Part shown: positions 49,101 through 59,929 of the stretch, piece after piece
How positions within the stretch are numbered: the first letter of the stretch is position 1
Layout of the letters: each line of letters opens with the position of its first letter
NCBI GenBank assembly: GCA_026168455.1
Contig: CM047428.1
Span: 88,492,594 to 88,556,593, forward strand
DNA: 64,000 bases
Direction: 5' to 3'
DNA from: Theocolax elegans
Lineage: Eukaryota; Arthropoda; Insecta; Hymenoptera; Cerocephalidae
Notes under the pieces: generated by a model
The model's input: the letters and a program-made list of their open reading frames with translations, nothing else
What the model was told of the DNA's origin: nothing
Database searches by the model: none
Program-made: the position numbers and the translations under genes

Positions 49101-52100
49101 TGGAAAATTAGCAACTCATCTTACGTTGAAGCTTGCGTACAGAACTGACGAAAGATTGAGATTGACCAACGAGATAATCAATGGTGTCAAAGTCATCAAA
49201 ATGTACGCGTGGGAAAAGCCATTTTCGTACTTAATCAACAAGGCCCGAGAGTAAGTCAATTTTATAACCGCTATTTATTTAATGAAAATCCGGAATGTGT
49301 GTTAATTAGTCAAAAGTGTGAATATTGTCGTTCTTTAGGAAAGAGGTTAAAGTCATACGAAACAATTCGATGGCTTCAGAAATATGCTGGTCATTTGAAA
49401 CGTACATACCACGAATATGCCTTTTTGTAACAATCTTGACTTACGTTTTACTAGGGAATGACATCGATGCTGAAAAGATATACTTGATCACAGCATACTA
49501 CAACGTCTTGCGTTTAAGTTTATATCGATCTTTTCCGATGAGTAAGTTTTCTTTATCCTCTCATTAAGGGGACGATCCTCGGTTAAAATTGAAAAACAAT
49601 TATTCAACATTAACAAGTAATCATTTTTTTATAACAATTGAAAATATTTCTTAATTTTTAAACAAATTAGATTTTTATTATCTTTTATTGAAATTTCTTG
49701 GATAATTTATACGTAACATAACTATTTTCATTAATTATGAGATTCCGTTCTCTAATTTTTTTCCATAATGGAAGTACCGCAGGATATCATCTTCATCTAA
49801 CTACTTCATCGAATAAGCTAAAATTTGTTTGAGTAGAACAGAATTTCGATAAAATTCTAAATGTTTATTTTAAAAAATTATTTAGCTGTATTTACTGTAT
49901 TTATGAAATTTTTCAATGTTTTAAAATAATTTAGTAAGAATAATTTCTTTATTACAATGTTAACACATTTTGTTTCATTCAAGTGAATTAGAATGATGTT
50001 TAACAATTACTGTTAAAATTTTAGCTTATTCGATGAAGTGGTTCGATCAAGATATTCTGCGGTCCATTATGGAAAAAGTCAGAGTATAGAGTCTCTCATA
50101 ATTAATAAAAATAGTTATTAGTTGTAGTGAAATAAAAGATAGTAAAAATATAATTTGTTTAAAAAATTAAGAAAGCTTTTCAATTGTTATGAAAAAAATT
50201 AATAATTGTTAATATCTAATAGCTTTTTTTCAATTTTAACCCAGGCTTGTCTCATTCAACATATATTGGTTTTATTTTTATTTCTAATTGCTATATTTAT
50301 TAGGTATAAAGGAAGGAGCCGAAGCGTTAGTGTCGGTGAGACGTCTGGAAAAGTTTTTACTGTACGAAGAAGTGAAGGGTAAGACTGTCTCGAACTACAG
50401 CTGCGTTCACAATCACGAGATCCTCGGTAACGTTGCACTGTCATTTAAAAATGTGACTGCCAAGTGGAACGAACGCTCGAACTTTGAAGTTCTGAAAAAC
50501 GTGACTTTCGAGGTTGAGCCTAGATCCCTCACGGCCATAATCGGACAAGTGGGTGCAGGTAAAACCACCATATTTCACGCGATACTCGATGAGTTACCGT
50601 TTGTGCAAGGTGACATACGAGTAAACGGAAAAATTTCATATTCGAGCCAGGAGCCGTGGATATTCGCATCCTCGGTTAAGCAAAACATTCTATTCGGTAG
50701 ACCAATGAACAAGGACCGTTACGAAAAAGTTATCGACGTTTGTCAATTGAGACGTGATTTCGAAATGCTGCCAATGGGAGACAATACTTTGGTAGGTGAC
50801 AGAGGAATGAATTTGAGCGGTGGTCAGTGTGCTCGAGTCAACCTCGCTCGTGCTATCTATCACGAAGCTGATATTTATCTTTTGGATGATCCTCTGTCAG
50901 CGGTCGATGCACATGTTGGCAAAGCGATCTTTGACAATTGCATTAAAAATTTTTTGAAGGAAAATACAGTTGTTTTGATCACCCACCAGTTTCATTACTT
51001 GAAACAAGTTGATCGAATTATCATCGTCGACGGTGGAACCATTCAGGCAAACGGTACTTACAACGATATGTTGAATTTGAAGATAGATTTGATAAAAACG
51101 ATGCAACTGGAAGAGGAGTCTAATGAATCATCGAACGATGTGCGGTCGACTGCAAAGTTAACCGAATTACCGATCGCATCTAACAGTTTGGATCATGATT
51201 CAAAAGAAGAAGAGAATTTGGAAAGTCGAACAGTCGGAAACGTGACCGGACATACGTATTTCCAATATTTCCGAACGTCTGGAAGTTACTTTCTGGTATT
51301 CTTCGTCTTCTTGATCTGCGTAACCTGCCAAGCTTTAGGCGCTGGAGCGGATTACTTTGTTACTTATTGGCTGAACGTCGAGCAAACGAGTAGTAATTTC
51401 ACTGTTGCGCATGATGATCCTCTACGAGGTCGGAGCTGGTACATCTACGTTTACGGTTCCATTACGATATTAGCAGTTTTTGTTACTCTGGCAGAAGCGT
51501 ACACCTTTTTCGATATGTGCATGAAAATATCGAGAAATCTTCATGCTCTGATGTTCAACAGTATAATCCGTACAACAATGGCATTTTTTAACGTCAATCC
51601 TCTGGGACGGATAATGAATAGGTAATGTTCCTAAAATTTAGAATGAAATCCAAATTACTAATGTACATCATGGTTATTTTGATTATAGATTTTCAAAGGA
51701 TATGGGTGTCATTGATACTCGAGTACCTCAAACTATAATCGACGTGATGTTAATTGCCTTAAGCACGATCGCAGTCTTAGTCATGGTCTCGATCGTAAAT
51801 GTGTGGTTTCTTGTACCAGCAGTTGTCGTCGCCTTCTTCATGTGCTTATTCCGGAGATTTTACATACAGCCGAGTCGGAATATTAAACGTCTAGAAGGAA
51901 TCAGTGAGTATTCGTTGAATTGATATATCCGTGTCCTCGAATACGTATGCGCAACGTTGATAAATTTTTAGCTCGATCGCCAGTTTTCAATCACTTGAGC
52001 GCTAGTATGCAAGGTCTCACGACGATCCGAGCGATGAACGCACAGAATCTATTGACGACCGAATTCGATGATCATCAGGATCTGCATTCGTCCGCGTGGT

Positions 52101-53398
52101 TCCTGTTCTTTTCAGGTTCCAGAGCCTTCGGCATGTACACCCATTTACTGTGCAGCATATTCACTGGGATCGTGGTGTACACTCTACTACTGTTGGACGA
52201 CATCGCGTTAGCTGGTGATGCTGGTCTGGTAATAACACAGTGTATGATGCTCTGTGGTGTGTTGCAATGGGGTGTGCGACAGACAACCGAGCTGGAAAAC
52301 CAAATGACGTCGGTCGAAAGAATCTTGGAATATTCAAAATTACCCGAGGAGGAAAATATAGTTGACGGTGAAGTAGAAAAGCAATTACCAGCCGATTGGC
52401 CTAAGGAAGGACAAATAATATTTAAGGACGTGTACTTGATGTACGATAGACAAGAGGTATTCGCTTTGAAAGGTTTGAATTTTACCGTGGAAGCAAATCA
52501 AATGATTGGTATAGTTGGTAGAACTGGTGCAGGAAAGTCATCCATAATAAACGCACTATTTCGATTAGCCGACGTGAAAGGGGAAATTCTGATCGACGAT
52601 CTATCCACTAGGAAAATTACTTTGCAAAATTTGCGGTCGAAGATAAGTATTATACCGCAAGAGCCAGTACTATTTGCAGGTAGTTTACGTAAAAATTTGG
52701 ATCCATTTTTGGAATACACGGATCACGATCTGTGGCAAGCTTTGGGAGATGTCGAGTTGAAAGCGCACCTCGAAGATAATCTGGGACTCGAAATGAGGGT
52801 GATGGAAGGTGGTACGAATTTTAGCGTCGGGCAAAGACAATTATTGTGTTTAGCACGAGCAATTCTGCGGAATAACAAAATATTGGTTCTCGATGAAGCT
52901 ACCGCGAACGTCGATCCCTGCACGGATGAGATCATTCAAAAAGCTATAAGAAGAAAGTTTGATAAATGTACTGTACTTATTATCGCTCATCGACTTAATA
53001 CTGTCATCGATAGCGATAAGATACTCGTCATGGACGCTGGTAGAGCCAGGGTGAGTTTTTTACGTTTTACTTAATTTTTTGAGGTTAACATTACCTATAA
53101 CTTTAAAATGACCAGTTAGTACATTAAAAAATATTACTATCATTATTTATACTAATTTAACATTGAATTTCTAATTATTAAGGAATTTGATCATCCGTAT
53201 ATATTACTTCAACACAAAGACGGTTTATTTTACAACATGGTGCAGCAAACTGGAATTGCTATGGCTGAAAATCTCTACGAAATGGCAAAAACCGTAAGAA
53301 ATATTAACTTTGCCTCAAATGCAAATACACTTAATAATATTATTATATTTTTTTAGAGTTATAAAACACAACATGGAAGTACAAATGCGTCAGAATAA
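43175..53398 (+). CDS. ABCC4: ABCC4/MRP4-type multidrug-resistance-associated ABC transporter
   Basis: ATP-driven exporter of organic anions and conjugates in the plasma membrane (known for the family; substrates here unknown). Exons: 43175-43248, 46792-47043, 47122-47374, 47459-47633, 49094-49250, 49339-49541, 50304-51621, 51689-51903, 51972-53050, 53183-53293, 53357-53398. They sum to 3879 nt, 1292 residues plus TAA, with every junction in phase; human ABCC4 is 1325. There is no TMD0, as in short ABCCs. TMD1 is about residues 80-370. NBD1 has Walker A GQVGAGKT (about 452-459), LSGGQ (542-546) and [11 protein letters not shown], with Asp where the catalytic Glu would be. After TMD2, NBD2 has GRTGAGKS (about 1065), [16 protein letters not shown] and the AHRLNT H-loop, so NBD2 is the hydrolytic site. 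The start follows the usual [14 protein letters not shown] opening. Damaged exon copies lie at 41203-45786. Confidence 0.93.
44281..46127 (+). repeat. 1847-bp tandem duplication, first copy (ABC exons 2-4)
   Basis: 44281-46127 and 46128-47976 are near-identical and directly adjacent. The join is the 7-bp string AATATTA followed by CTGGTAAAG. The first copy carries most of the frame-breaking indels. Confidence 0.92.
44953..45786 (+). pseudogene. ABC transporter exons 2-4, damaged copy
   Basis: Exon 2 (44953-45203) lost a T in GAATTATCG, exon 3 (45282-45533) lost an A in GGAGAATCTG, and exon 4 (45617 to about 45786) has several indels and an altered donor region (CACGTTAAAT instead of CACGGTAAAT). 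All three are open in the copy at 46792-47633. The losses are single bases, mostly in homopolymers. Confidence 0.85.
46792..47043 (+). CDS. ABC transporter coding exon 2
   Basis: It completes a Lys codon with exon 1 and reads [20 protein letters not shown], the conserved MRP4 N-terminal linker, then [20 protein letters not shown], the first membrane helix. The donor is GTAATT at 47044. Confidence 0.9.
47122..47374 (+). CDS. ABC transporter coding exon 3
   Basis: [20 protein letters not shown] leads into helices of TMD1 and the coupling region [20 protein letters not shown], ending SIGQ at GTACGC. Confidence 0.9.
47459..47633 (+). CDS. ABC transporter coding exon 4
   Basis: Starts [13 protein letters not shown], a near-invariant ABCC sequence, and continues with two membrane segments to FIPIHG. 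It splices to CYGKL of the next exon by splitting the Gly codon. Confidence 0.9.
47766..47844 (+). repeat. conserved GC-rich hairpin repeat, about 80 bp
   Basis: Begins GAGGGGCTAGTTAGCTGTAT and ends TCGCGCCTTTTGATA. The same core is at 45917-45995 (duplicate) and, inverted and independent, at 58474-58549. There the middle forms a perfect 9-bp stem (GCGCCTGCA with TGCAGGCGC). It stands out from the AT-rich intron. The nature of the repeat is unknown; no Pol III box was recognised. Confidence 0.6.
48630..48951. mobile_element. short ACAAGGG-family MITE
   Basis: Ends ACAAGGGAAGTACTTGACTC and ACTTTCCCTTGT, with GGATCTTGTCCTAACCTTGG against TTAGGATAAGATCCG inside. It is a shorter relative of the element at 5326 and lies inside ABC intron 4. 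Confidence 0.72.
49094..49250 (+). CDS. ABC transporter coding exon 5
   Basis: Reads [20 protein letters not shown] then [20 protein letters not shown], the intracellular coupling loop typical of ABCC proteins. The donor is GTAAGT at 49251. Confidence 0.93.
49339..49541 (+). CDS. ABC transporter coding exon 6
   Basis: Completes the Glu codon, reads [13 protein letters not shown], then membrane helices [15 protein letters not shown] and the segment [12 protein letters not shown] leading to NBD1. The intron before it is only 88 bp. Confidence 0.93.
49568..50253. mobile_element. foldback element in ABC intron 6
   Basis: Two arms of about 230-260 bp, for example TTCATCGAATAAGCTAAAAT near 49805 against ATTTTAGCTTATTCGATGAA near 50018, and CCATAATGGAAGTACCGCAG against CTGCGGTCCATTATGG. 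They enclose about 190 bp of AT-rich loop. The outer ends are GGGGACGATCCTCGGTTAAA and TTTTAACCCAGGCTTGTCTC. It fills nearly the whole intron and would fold in the pre-mRNA. No coding capacity. Confidence 0.78.
50304..51621 (+). CDS. ABC transporter coding exon 7 (NBD1 and start of TMD2)
   Basis: The largest exon, 1318 nt. It holds the linker [19 protein letters not shown], Walker A at 50543-50566 (GQVGAGKT), Q-loop YSSQEPWIF, signature LSGGQCARV at about 50813, and Walker [13 protein letters not shown]. The H-loop ITHQ and a polar linker with NESS and KEEENLES follow, then TMD2 helices ending PLGRIMN. The acidic linker resembles the phosphorylated linker of ABCC proteins, but regulation is not shown. 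Confidence 0.94.
51689..51903 (+). CDS. ABC transporter coding exon 8
   Basis: [20 protein letters not shown] and the helices that follow, ending [17 protein letters not shown], the conserved ABCC loop before TRSPVFNHL. The open frame past 51903 is intron. Confidence 0.93.
51972..53050 (+). CDS. ABC transporter coding exon 9 (end of TMD2 and NBD2)
   Basis: [20 protein letters not shown], the last TMD2 helices, then NBD2 with [12 protein letters not shown] (near 52512), Q-loop [38 protein letters not shown] and [15 protein letters not shown]. The catalytic Glu is present. The donor is GTGAGT at 53051. Confidence 0.94.
53183..53398 (+). CDS. ABC transporter coding exons 10 and 11
   Basis: Exon 10 (53183-53293) reads [20 protein letters not shown], typical of the ABCC C-terminus. 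A 63-bp intron with a T-rich acceptor follows. Exon 11 (53357-53398) adds 13 residues ending NASE before TAA. The PDZ-binding end of human ABCC4 is not evident. Confidence 0.88.
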
Positions 53399-53560
53399 AG
53401 AAGACTATTGCCTGTTACAGTGATACATACAACAAATGTTCAAATCAGTAAGCGATTATTTAACAGAATGTTCCCTGGTAGAAATTAGCCATTTTCAATA
53501 GTTTGTCGTTATAAATGGCTATTTCATAGGTTATAACTAGTCATTATCTGCCGATTTTTT

Positions 53561-53590
53561 AATAAATAGTTCTTATTCATGAAAAATAAA
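53561..53590 (+). terminator. candidate poly(A) signals of the ABC transporter
   Basis: AATAAA occurs at 53561-53566 and 53585-53590, about 165-190 bases after the stop codon. The sequence is AT-rich, so chance occurrence is possible. Confidence 0.35.
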
Positions 53591-55845
53591 TTCCATATCT
53601 ATACTAGAAATTTATCGACAGCAATGTAAACTTCGCTGATACACAATGACGTATTCTAGAATACGTATTTTCGTATTTTCATAAAAAATGTATTACAACG
53701 AAATATAAATATTGTATAAAAGTGAATATACGATTCTTTTTTTTACTTTACGTTTATTTGAAATACACTTAATACCATTATTTATTTCATTTATATTTTC
53801 TTTATTATTTATTCAGAACGACCAGACTCAATTGATAAACAAGAATTCCGCACTTAAAATTAGCATCTGAGAAATACTGGTTTTACAAAAATTAATATTA
53901 TATACAAAAATTTGAGTCTCTATGTTAATTATATCAAAGTATATTTCAAAGCGGTTAATCTGTGATTAATTTCTTGAGTATTTATTAATTGCGCCGATTT
54001 TTGCATTTTTTCACTCCCTGACTTTATAAAAAATACAACATCCACTGATTCCTATTTATATAGTATATAGGATCTATATGTGTGCTGAATTTCAGATTAA
54101 AATATTATTACGTTTTCGTGAAAAGTCTTACTGAAAATATTAAATTTTTTCCCCTCGTTAAGGATGGCTTCACATTTTTTGTAAGACTTTTTTCGAAAAC
54201 AATAACCGCGTTTGTCGATAAGGTAGGGAGGATAAGTCTTCTACTTAATAAATAATTTTAATAAAAAATCTAAAAATAATGATACTGAATATTTAATACA
54301 TAAATATATAATACGTAACACAATAATCATATATTGTAATAAGAATGAAACCAAAGATGAGGAAAAAAACAAATAAGAAAAATTCGGGATTTATATAGCT
54401 GAATGAATGAAGATTTAGGATTCTACATTACAAAATAAGTTGTTGAGTATTTTTCTATTAAATTTTGATTTAGATTAGAATTTAGATTAGAATAATTTAC
54501 TATTTTTAAAATTTTCACTATAAAATAGAAATTTAACTTCATTATGCTAATTTGTAGATTGTATGTTTATATAATTTTCTAAATTTTAAACAATTAAAAT
54601 ACAATTTTAATTATTATATCAAATATCAATACATTGACATTACAATAAATTTAAAAAATGTAAAATGCAAGTGTTGGCTCATGGTTATATATAATAATAT
54701 AAAACTCAACGCGCTATACAGTACAGTACAGTACGGTAGTACCTCGTGGATGGCATGGAAACGTACTGATACACCTGATTACGTGAAATCATAAAATTTC
54801 ATCCTCCTCCGCCCCACCTTCGCCCCTCTTCAAAATACGGTAAAAATTTCTGATTTTACGTTAATTTGTATACCGTAACATACCCAATTGTTGATTAGTT
54901 AAGGGAAATCTGTACGTTCATAGAATAAATTAATCTTAAAAAGACTAATAATTGTATATATCTTGACGCATACAAAAAGTATAAGTATTAAACTTCCTTT
55001 TAGCGTTCTTAGAATAAGAAAATAACTGCTATTTTCAAAGTAAGCAACAATCTAAAAAAAAAAAAAAAAAAGCGGGAAGTACCAATTTCTAATCAGTAAA
55101 TTTTCGGTACGTATACCACTTCCTAGTTAAGTCTACTAAACAATTATTGATTGTTTAACCTTTAAATTGTATGTACCAACGATTAGATTTATGCAATTCT
55201 TATTATTTTATTGAAATAATACACTGATCAGAAATTGGTTCGTGATCAACACTGCTCAGTGTGTTTTTCAAGATGCGGATGAAGGAGGGACGGAGGATGG
55301 TACCCGAGGAGAGCAAGAGGAGGAATGAGGAGGGATTTTAAAACAAAATACGATATAGAAAATAACATAAAATTTTAAACTTTTTTACCGTATATTGAAG
55401 AGGGACGGATAAGAGACGGGAGAGGGATGGTAGAAGTATGACCATAAGGAAATGAGCCTCATTTTTCTTACTATTATCTATAATGTATAATATATTATAT
55501 ATAATAGATTTTATGAAAAAGTTGTGAAATATAACATATGCCACTAGGTCGGTAACAGTCTGGGTATGCTACCCCGTTGAAGACATGTCACGCTCAATTT
55601 TTAGTAACTGAGAGTTTAGAGGTTAAATTTTAAAAAACCAATTTTAGGTATATATATATAAACACCAGTATCGGTACTTATGGTGACACTACGTGTTATC
55701 TTGGTGTTTTGAGGTTATAAAACATATGTAACGACTCAGATATAAGGGGGAGAATATTAATTGATAGAATAATGCATAAAAAACCAATAACCCAAATATC
55801 CAATAACCCAAATACCTAAATACCCCTCACGGGTAAAAAAGCACA
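53591..55845. other. intergenic AT-rich sequence, no gene seen
   Basis: No conserved frame was recognised on either strand. Short GTACA repeats at 54719-54737 and a poly-A run at 55055-55071 are present. A GGA/GAGG-rich patch lies at 55280-55335. Confidence 0.6.
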
Positions 55846-55965
55846 CTTTGACCTTATAATATTAATGAAGGATTGAAGCTATAACGTCTTTCGAGGTGCC
55901 TCCGGCCTCCGGCACTTCGAATGAGGTTATAACTTCAATCCTTCATTAATATTATAACGTCAAAG
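55846..55965. repeat. 120-bp near-perfect hairpin
   Basis: The left arm from CTTTGACCTTATAATATTAA and the right arm ending TTAATATTATAACGTCAAAG pair over about 55 bases with roughly five mismatches, around a GC-rich tip (CCTCCGGCCTCCGG). The sequence resembles a pre-miRNA-size or hpRNA-size foldback but may be a minimal transposon remnant. Confidence 0.75.
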
Positions 55966-56398
55966 CGGGGCTCACAAAGATAATTTTCCGATTTTTTGTG
56001 TGTCGGCATAAGTACGGATACATGGTTGAATTTTCGGTGAATTATGCTGACGTCGACATAATTACCCCAAAGTAAGCACAATTCCCATTTCTCGTAAGAA
56101 TTTGTCGGCATAAGTACCAATTGATCAATTTATGACTTTAAATTAAAAAAATCTATGGAATAAAAATGATATGGTAAAGAATTTTATCTGCTAAATAAAA
56201 TTATTATAAAATGATTATTTTAATGTTAAAATTTCTTCCAAGCCATTTTTAAATTATCGATACCTACATTAGAAATTTATTACAATAATAGGCAACAAGT
56301 TTACCATAATTTATTATTTGTTTAGTTATAATACTTTTTCGTTTCATTAGATAAAGCTAGTAAAATTTGAGTATGACACCCCCTTAATGACTGGTATT

Positions 56399-56806
56399 AA
56401 AGGATGTGATAATACTCAACATTTACCGACCGAGTCAATAGAGATGAAAAAATTATTCTGGTTAAATAAATAAAGCGAACTGTGAAAAATAAAGACATCG
56501 TTGCCCTTCTTTTCAGTATTATATACCACTGTGTAAAATGTAATAAAAAATGTGGTTGCGTTAAAAAATAGCATTGGATGGAAATTTGACTCTTTGCTTC
56601 CAATGGTGCAATTCTGATAACTTTCCTTCCAATGCCATTTTTTAACGCAACATTATTTTTCTTTGAAATTTCAAACATTGAATAGATAATAATAAAAAAA
56701 GGGCAATAATGTCTTTATTTTACATAATTCGGTTTTCTTATTTCCCTAGGAATCATTTTTTCATCTCTGTTGACTCGGTCAGTAAATATGCAATATTTCA
56801 TCCCTT
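56399..56806. mobile_element. 408-bp palindromic MITE
   Basis: The ends carry GACCGAGTCAATAGAGATGA and TCATCTCTGTTGACTCGGTC. The inner arms GTTGCGTTAAAAAATAGCAT and ATGCCATTTTTTAACGCAAC also pair, so nearly the whole element is a hairpin. A minus-strand frame of 93 codons across it is an artefact of the repeat. Confidence 0.75.
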
Positions 56807-57196
56807 AAGAGGACATCGAAACTAGCGTTTTTATCGACATATAGGAGTCACCGTCTTTAATTTTTATCAATAACTAAACCAGTGTTTGGGGAATTTTGGG
56901 ATCAAAGCCCCATTCTATACATGAATTTGCACCAAAATTTGACAAGCTACTTGTAGTACTGTTTAGAATGGCACTCTGTTCCGAAAATTCCCCCAAAGTT
57001 AAATTAGTTATTGATAAAGATTAAAAACGACACTTGTTCAGGCTTTTTTGATAAGTTATTTGTATTACTGTATAGAATGGCGCTCTAGTGCCAAATTCCT
57101 TATAGACTTTTTTAGTTAAAGATAAAAATTAAAAATTAAAAACGGTCACTCTTATATGTCGATAAAATCGCTAGCTTAGACGTTTTTTCAAGGGGA
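56802..57196. mobile_element. 395-bp palindromic MITE adjoining the previous one
   Basis: CTAGCGTTTTTATCGACATA on the left pairs with TATGTCGATAAAATCGCTAG on the right. The outer ends CCCTTAAGAGGAC and TTTTTTCAAGGGG also match. The interior contains two diverged direct copies of a motif with AGAATGGC(A/G)CTCT. It shares the few bases CCCTT with the end of its neighbour. Confidence 0.72.
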
Positions 57197-59929
57197 AATC
57201 ATGTACGATGAAAAATTGTGCTAATTTTACTTATGCATATGATATTTGATACCATCAAATATCAAATCGAATAGGTTTCATTCGCCATTTATCGGTGACT
57301 TTTGATACTAAAACCAAGATTTATATAGCGGTTATTTATAAGAATTGGGAGATGGTTATATATCTTATTAATAACCCTCAAAGTATATTTGTAATATCAG
57401 AAATATTATACGATTAACTTTATATTTTTACTTAGCCAGTTATGTATAGTCAAAAAGAAACGAAAAACACTAAATCTAAAACCACACAAATACCACATTG
57501 TTTAACTTATCGATTAAATGTTCTAATACAAATTGTACATCTTCCTTGAATTATTTTACATGAAATTGCTAAATAGAATATACTCTCGAAATACACCGGA
57601 CTCATATATATTTATGCATATATAAACACAGAAAACGTGTAACTTTGCAAATTAATCTTGGTTTTTTCACCAAAATTTTTCTCGTTCCGAATAAAACGTC
57701 CCGATTAAAAGTATAAACGATGAGTTATGATTTACGAGTTAGCAGACATTTTTCCACTTTCGAGTATTCCTTTGAGAGCTCGGAACGTTTCCTTGAATTT
57801 CAGAAGTTTTCTTAAGTTCTACACGGAGAACGTGATTTAAAGTTTAAATTATTTAATTTCATTTTAATTAGCAACAAATAATCTATTTTCATTTGTAACA
57901 GCAGAGCATCGTTCAAGTAAAATTTTAAATAACTTTTTTTTCAAAAGACGGACGACCTTACGCTGAAAACGATGTATCAAAAAGAAAATTGAGAGAACTC
58001 AAGAATATATTTGCTAGAATATTTTTTAATTTAATTGTAATGAAATTATCAAAATTATGTAATATAAATATTGTAACTACCTTACAAGAAATACCCATAG
58101 AAAGTCGGTCTATATGCGAACTATTATTTGAAGTGGACTTATTTCACTTAGTTACCTTAATTAATATTTGTATATAACTTTCATTGGATATATATATATA
58201 TACTTTTTTGTAAATCGGTCCGGGGGGGGGGGGGTCAACCAATCGGGCTAAAAATTTAGTATGTTATTATACTATAAAAAAAAGTAAGTGAGCCAAAATT
58301 GTAGCCTTCTAAATCAATTAAGGACGTAGGTATGCGATTTTAAACATTCAAAAATAGGCTATTTTTCATCATTTTTTAACATTTTTCAAAATAGCACCAA
58401 AATTCGAGAAATTAGTATTTTTTTATCCAATCCAGGGCAAAGTCTTCGTATTGCTATAGACTTTTAATCTAGCTATCAAAAGGCGCGATAGCGCCTGCAC
58501 GCAAGTATGCAGGCGCGTAAGCCCTTATTATACAGCTAACTAGCCCCTCAGATTTTTTATATTTTCATAAATATAGAATTATACTATGTATTTATGCATC
58601 GACAAATCTCATATCTATTTTTTAATTAATTCTTCACTTTACAATAACTCCGGTTCGGATTCATAAATGCATAGTGAAGAAATTCGATGTTATTATAATT
58701 GCTTGCTGATTTCCGTTTCTCGATTTTTGCTATTTCCACTTTCATTTTCATTCGATGCAAACAAAAAGAGATAGCATCATAGGAGATGCGAAAGATAGAA
58801 AGAGACGAAATTTTTTCCAGCCCATGAGAGAACGCCTACAGAGGTAAAAACTGTTAGCAAGTTGTTTGAGAAGTGGCCGCAAAGAGGGAACTTCGGCGCT
58901 ACTCTCAGCTATTACACACATAGTATTTTTACCAACGTTAACCAACGGTGGTGCAAGTATTATTTTATTATTTAAAAGAATAAAAAAGAAATGTCCAGTT
59001 TATTAGTATTGCAGAAATTAATTTTGCACAAATTAATATCATTAGAATATTATTTATTTATTACTGTAAAACATGTGAGGGCCAGAAATGAAAAATAATA
59101 GTGAAAGATACTTCTCATAAAAAAAAATCTGTATTCAGATTGGTAGAAATTTTTGCATGGTTCAAAATACTTGTCGATTACAGTTTGATTTCAGTGCTTT
59201 CAATTGCAGAAACTTTTTACGAAGTTTAAGTAAATGTTTATTTAAAATATAAATTTATTTCAATTCTTTCAATAGCAGAAATTTTTTATACGTAATTTTC
59301 GTAATATTTAAAAAAAATGTTTAATTAAAATTCAAAGAAATAGATAAACAAAGGTAGTTAGAATTAAAATTATTTATTTATTAGATAACAATGTCAGATT
59401 GAATTGCAGAATTTATTTATCAGCTAATAATTTTCAAAGTTTGATTAGAATAACACAATACTTGCGGGTTTTGACACCTTCTTGGAAGGTGTTTTCGAAT
59501 TGAATACTTTCAATTGCAGAAAAATATTATGGAATATAAGGTAGATATATAGAATACAATTATTTTGTGAACAAAAATTTTGACACAGCTAAATATAAAC
59601 ACTTGTTTTTTTAAATTTTGCACATTTTCTAAATGCTACCAAATTAACAGTTTTTGATATTTTTAAAAACCCAACGCGGTTACATTTGTATTGGTATAAG
59701 CTTTCTTTCTGTTCCAGGTTTACTATAAAAGATTAATTTGGCTTAAAGTTATGCTTATTTAAATTTGACCTACACTGCAAAAAAAACACGTTTTTTGGTA
59801 TTTTCTAATGCTCACAATGTCGGTCTACCTAAATTTTTTTTTACCAAAATTTGGGTGAAACTTCGGTTTTTGTAGGTAGAAAATGATCCCGTAGTTATTG
59901 CAATGGATATTTGACTTTGGTACACGTTT
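57197..59929. other. intergenic AT-rich sequence with an inverted copy of the GC-rich repeat
   Basis: No gene is recognised. It contains a G-run of about 14 at 58219-58233 and the hairpin repeat at 58474-58549. Around 58740-58940 is a less AT-rich stretch whose 65-codon minus-strand frame has no known domain. Confidence 0.55.
58474..58549 (-). repeat. inverted copy of the GC-rich hairpin repeat
   Basis: On the minus strand it reads GAGGGGCTAGTTAGCTGTAT, then GCTTACGCGCCTGCATACTT and CGCGCCTTTTGATA, matching the ABC intron copies over about 76 bases with small gaps. The inner GCGCCTGCA / TGCAGGCGC is a perfect stem. Confidence 0.65.

Noticed and set aside
58748..58945. 65-codon minus-strand frame in less AT-rich sequence
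   Set aside because: No domain, splice context or codon signal; possibly part of a dispersed repeat.
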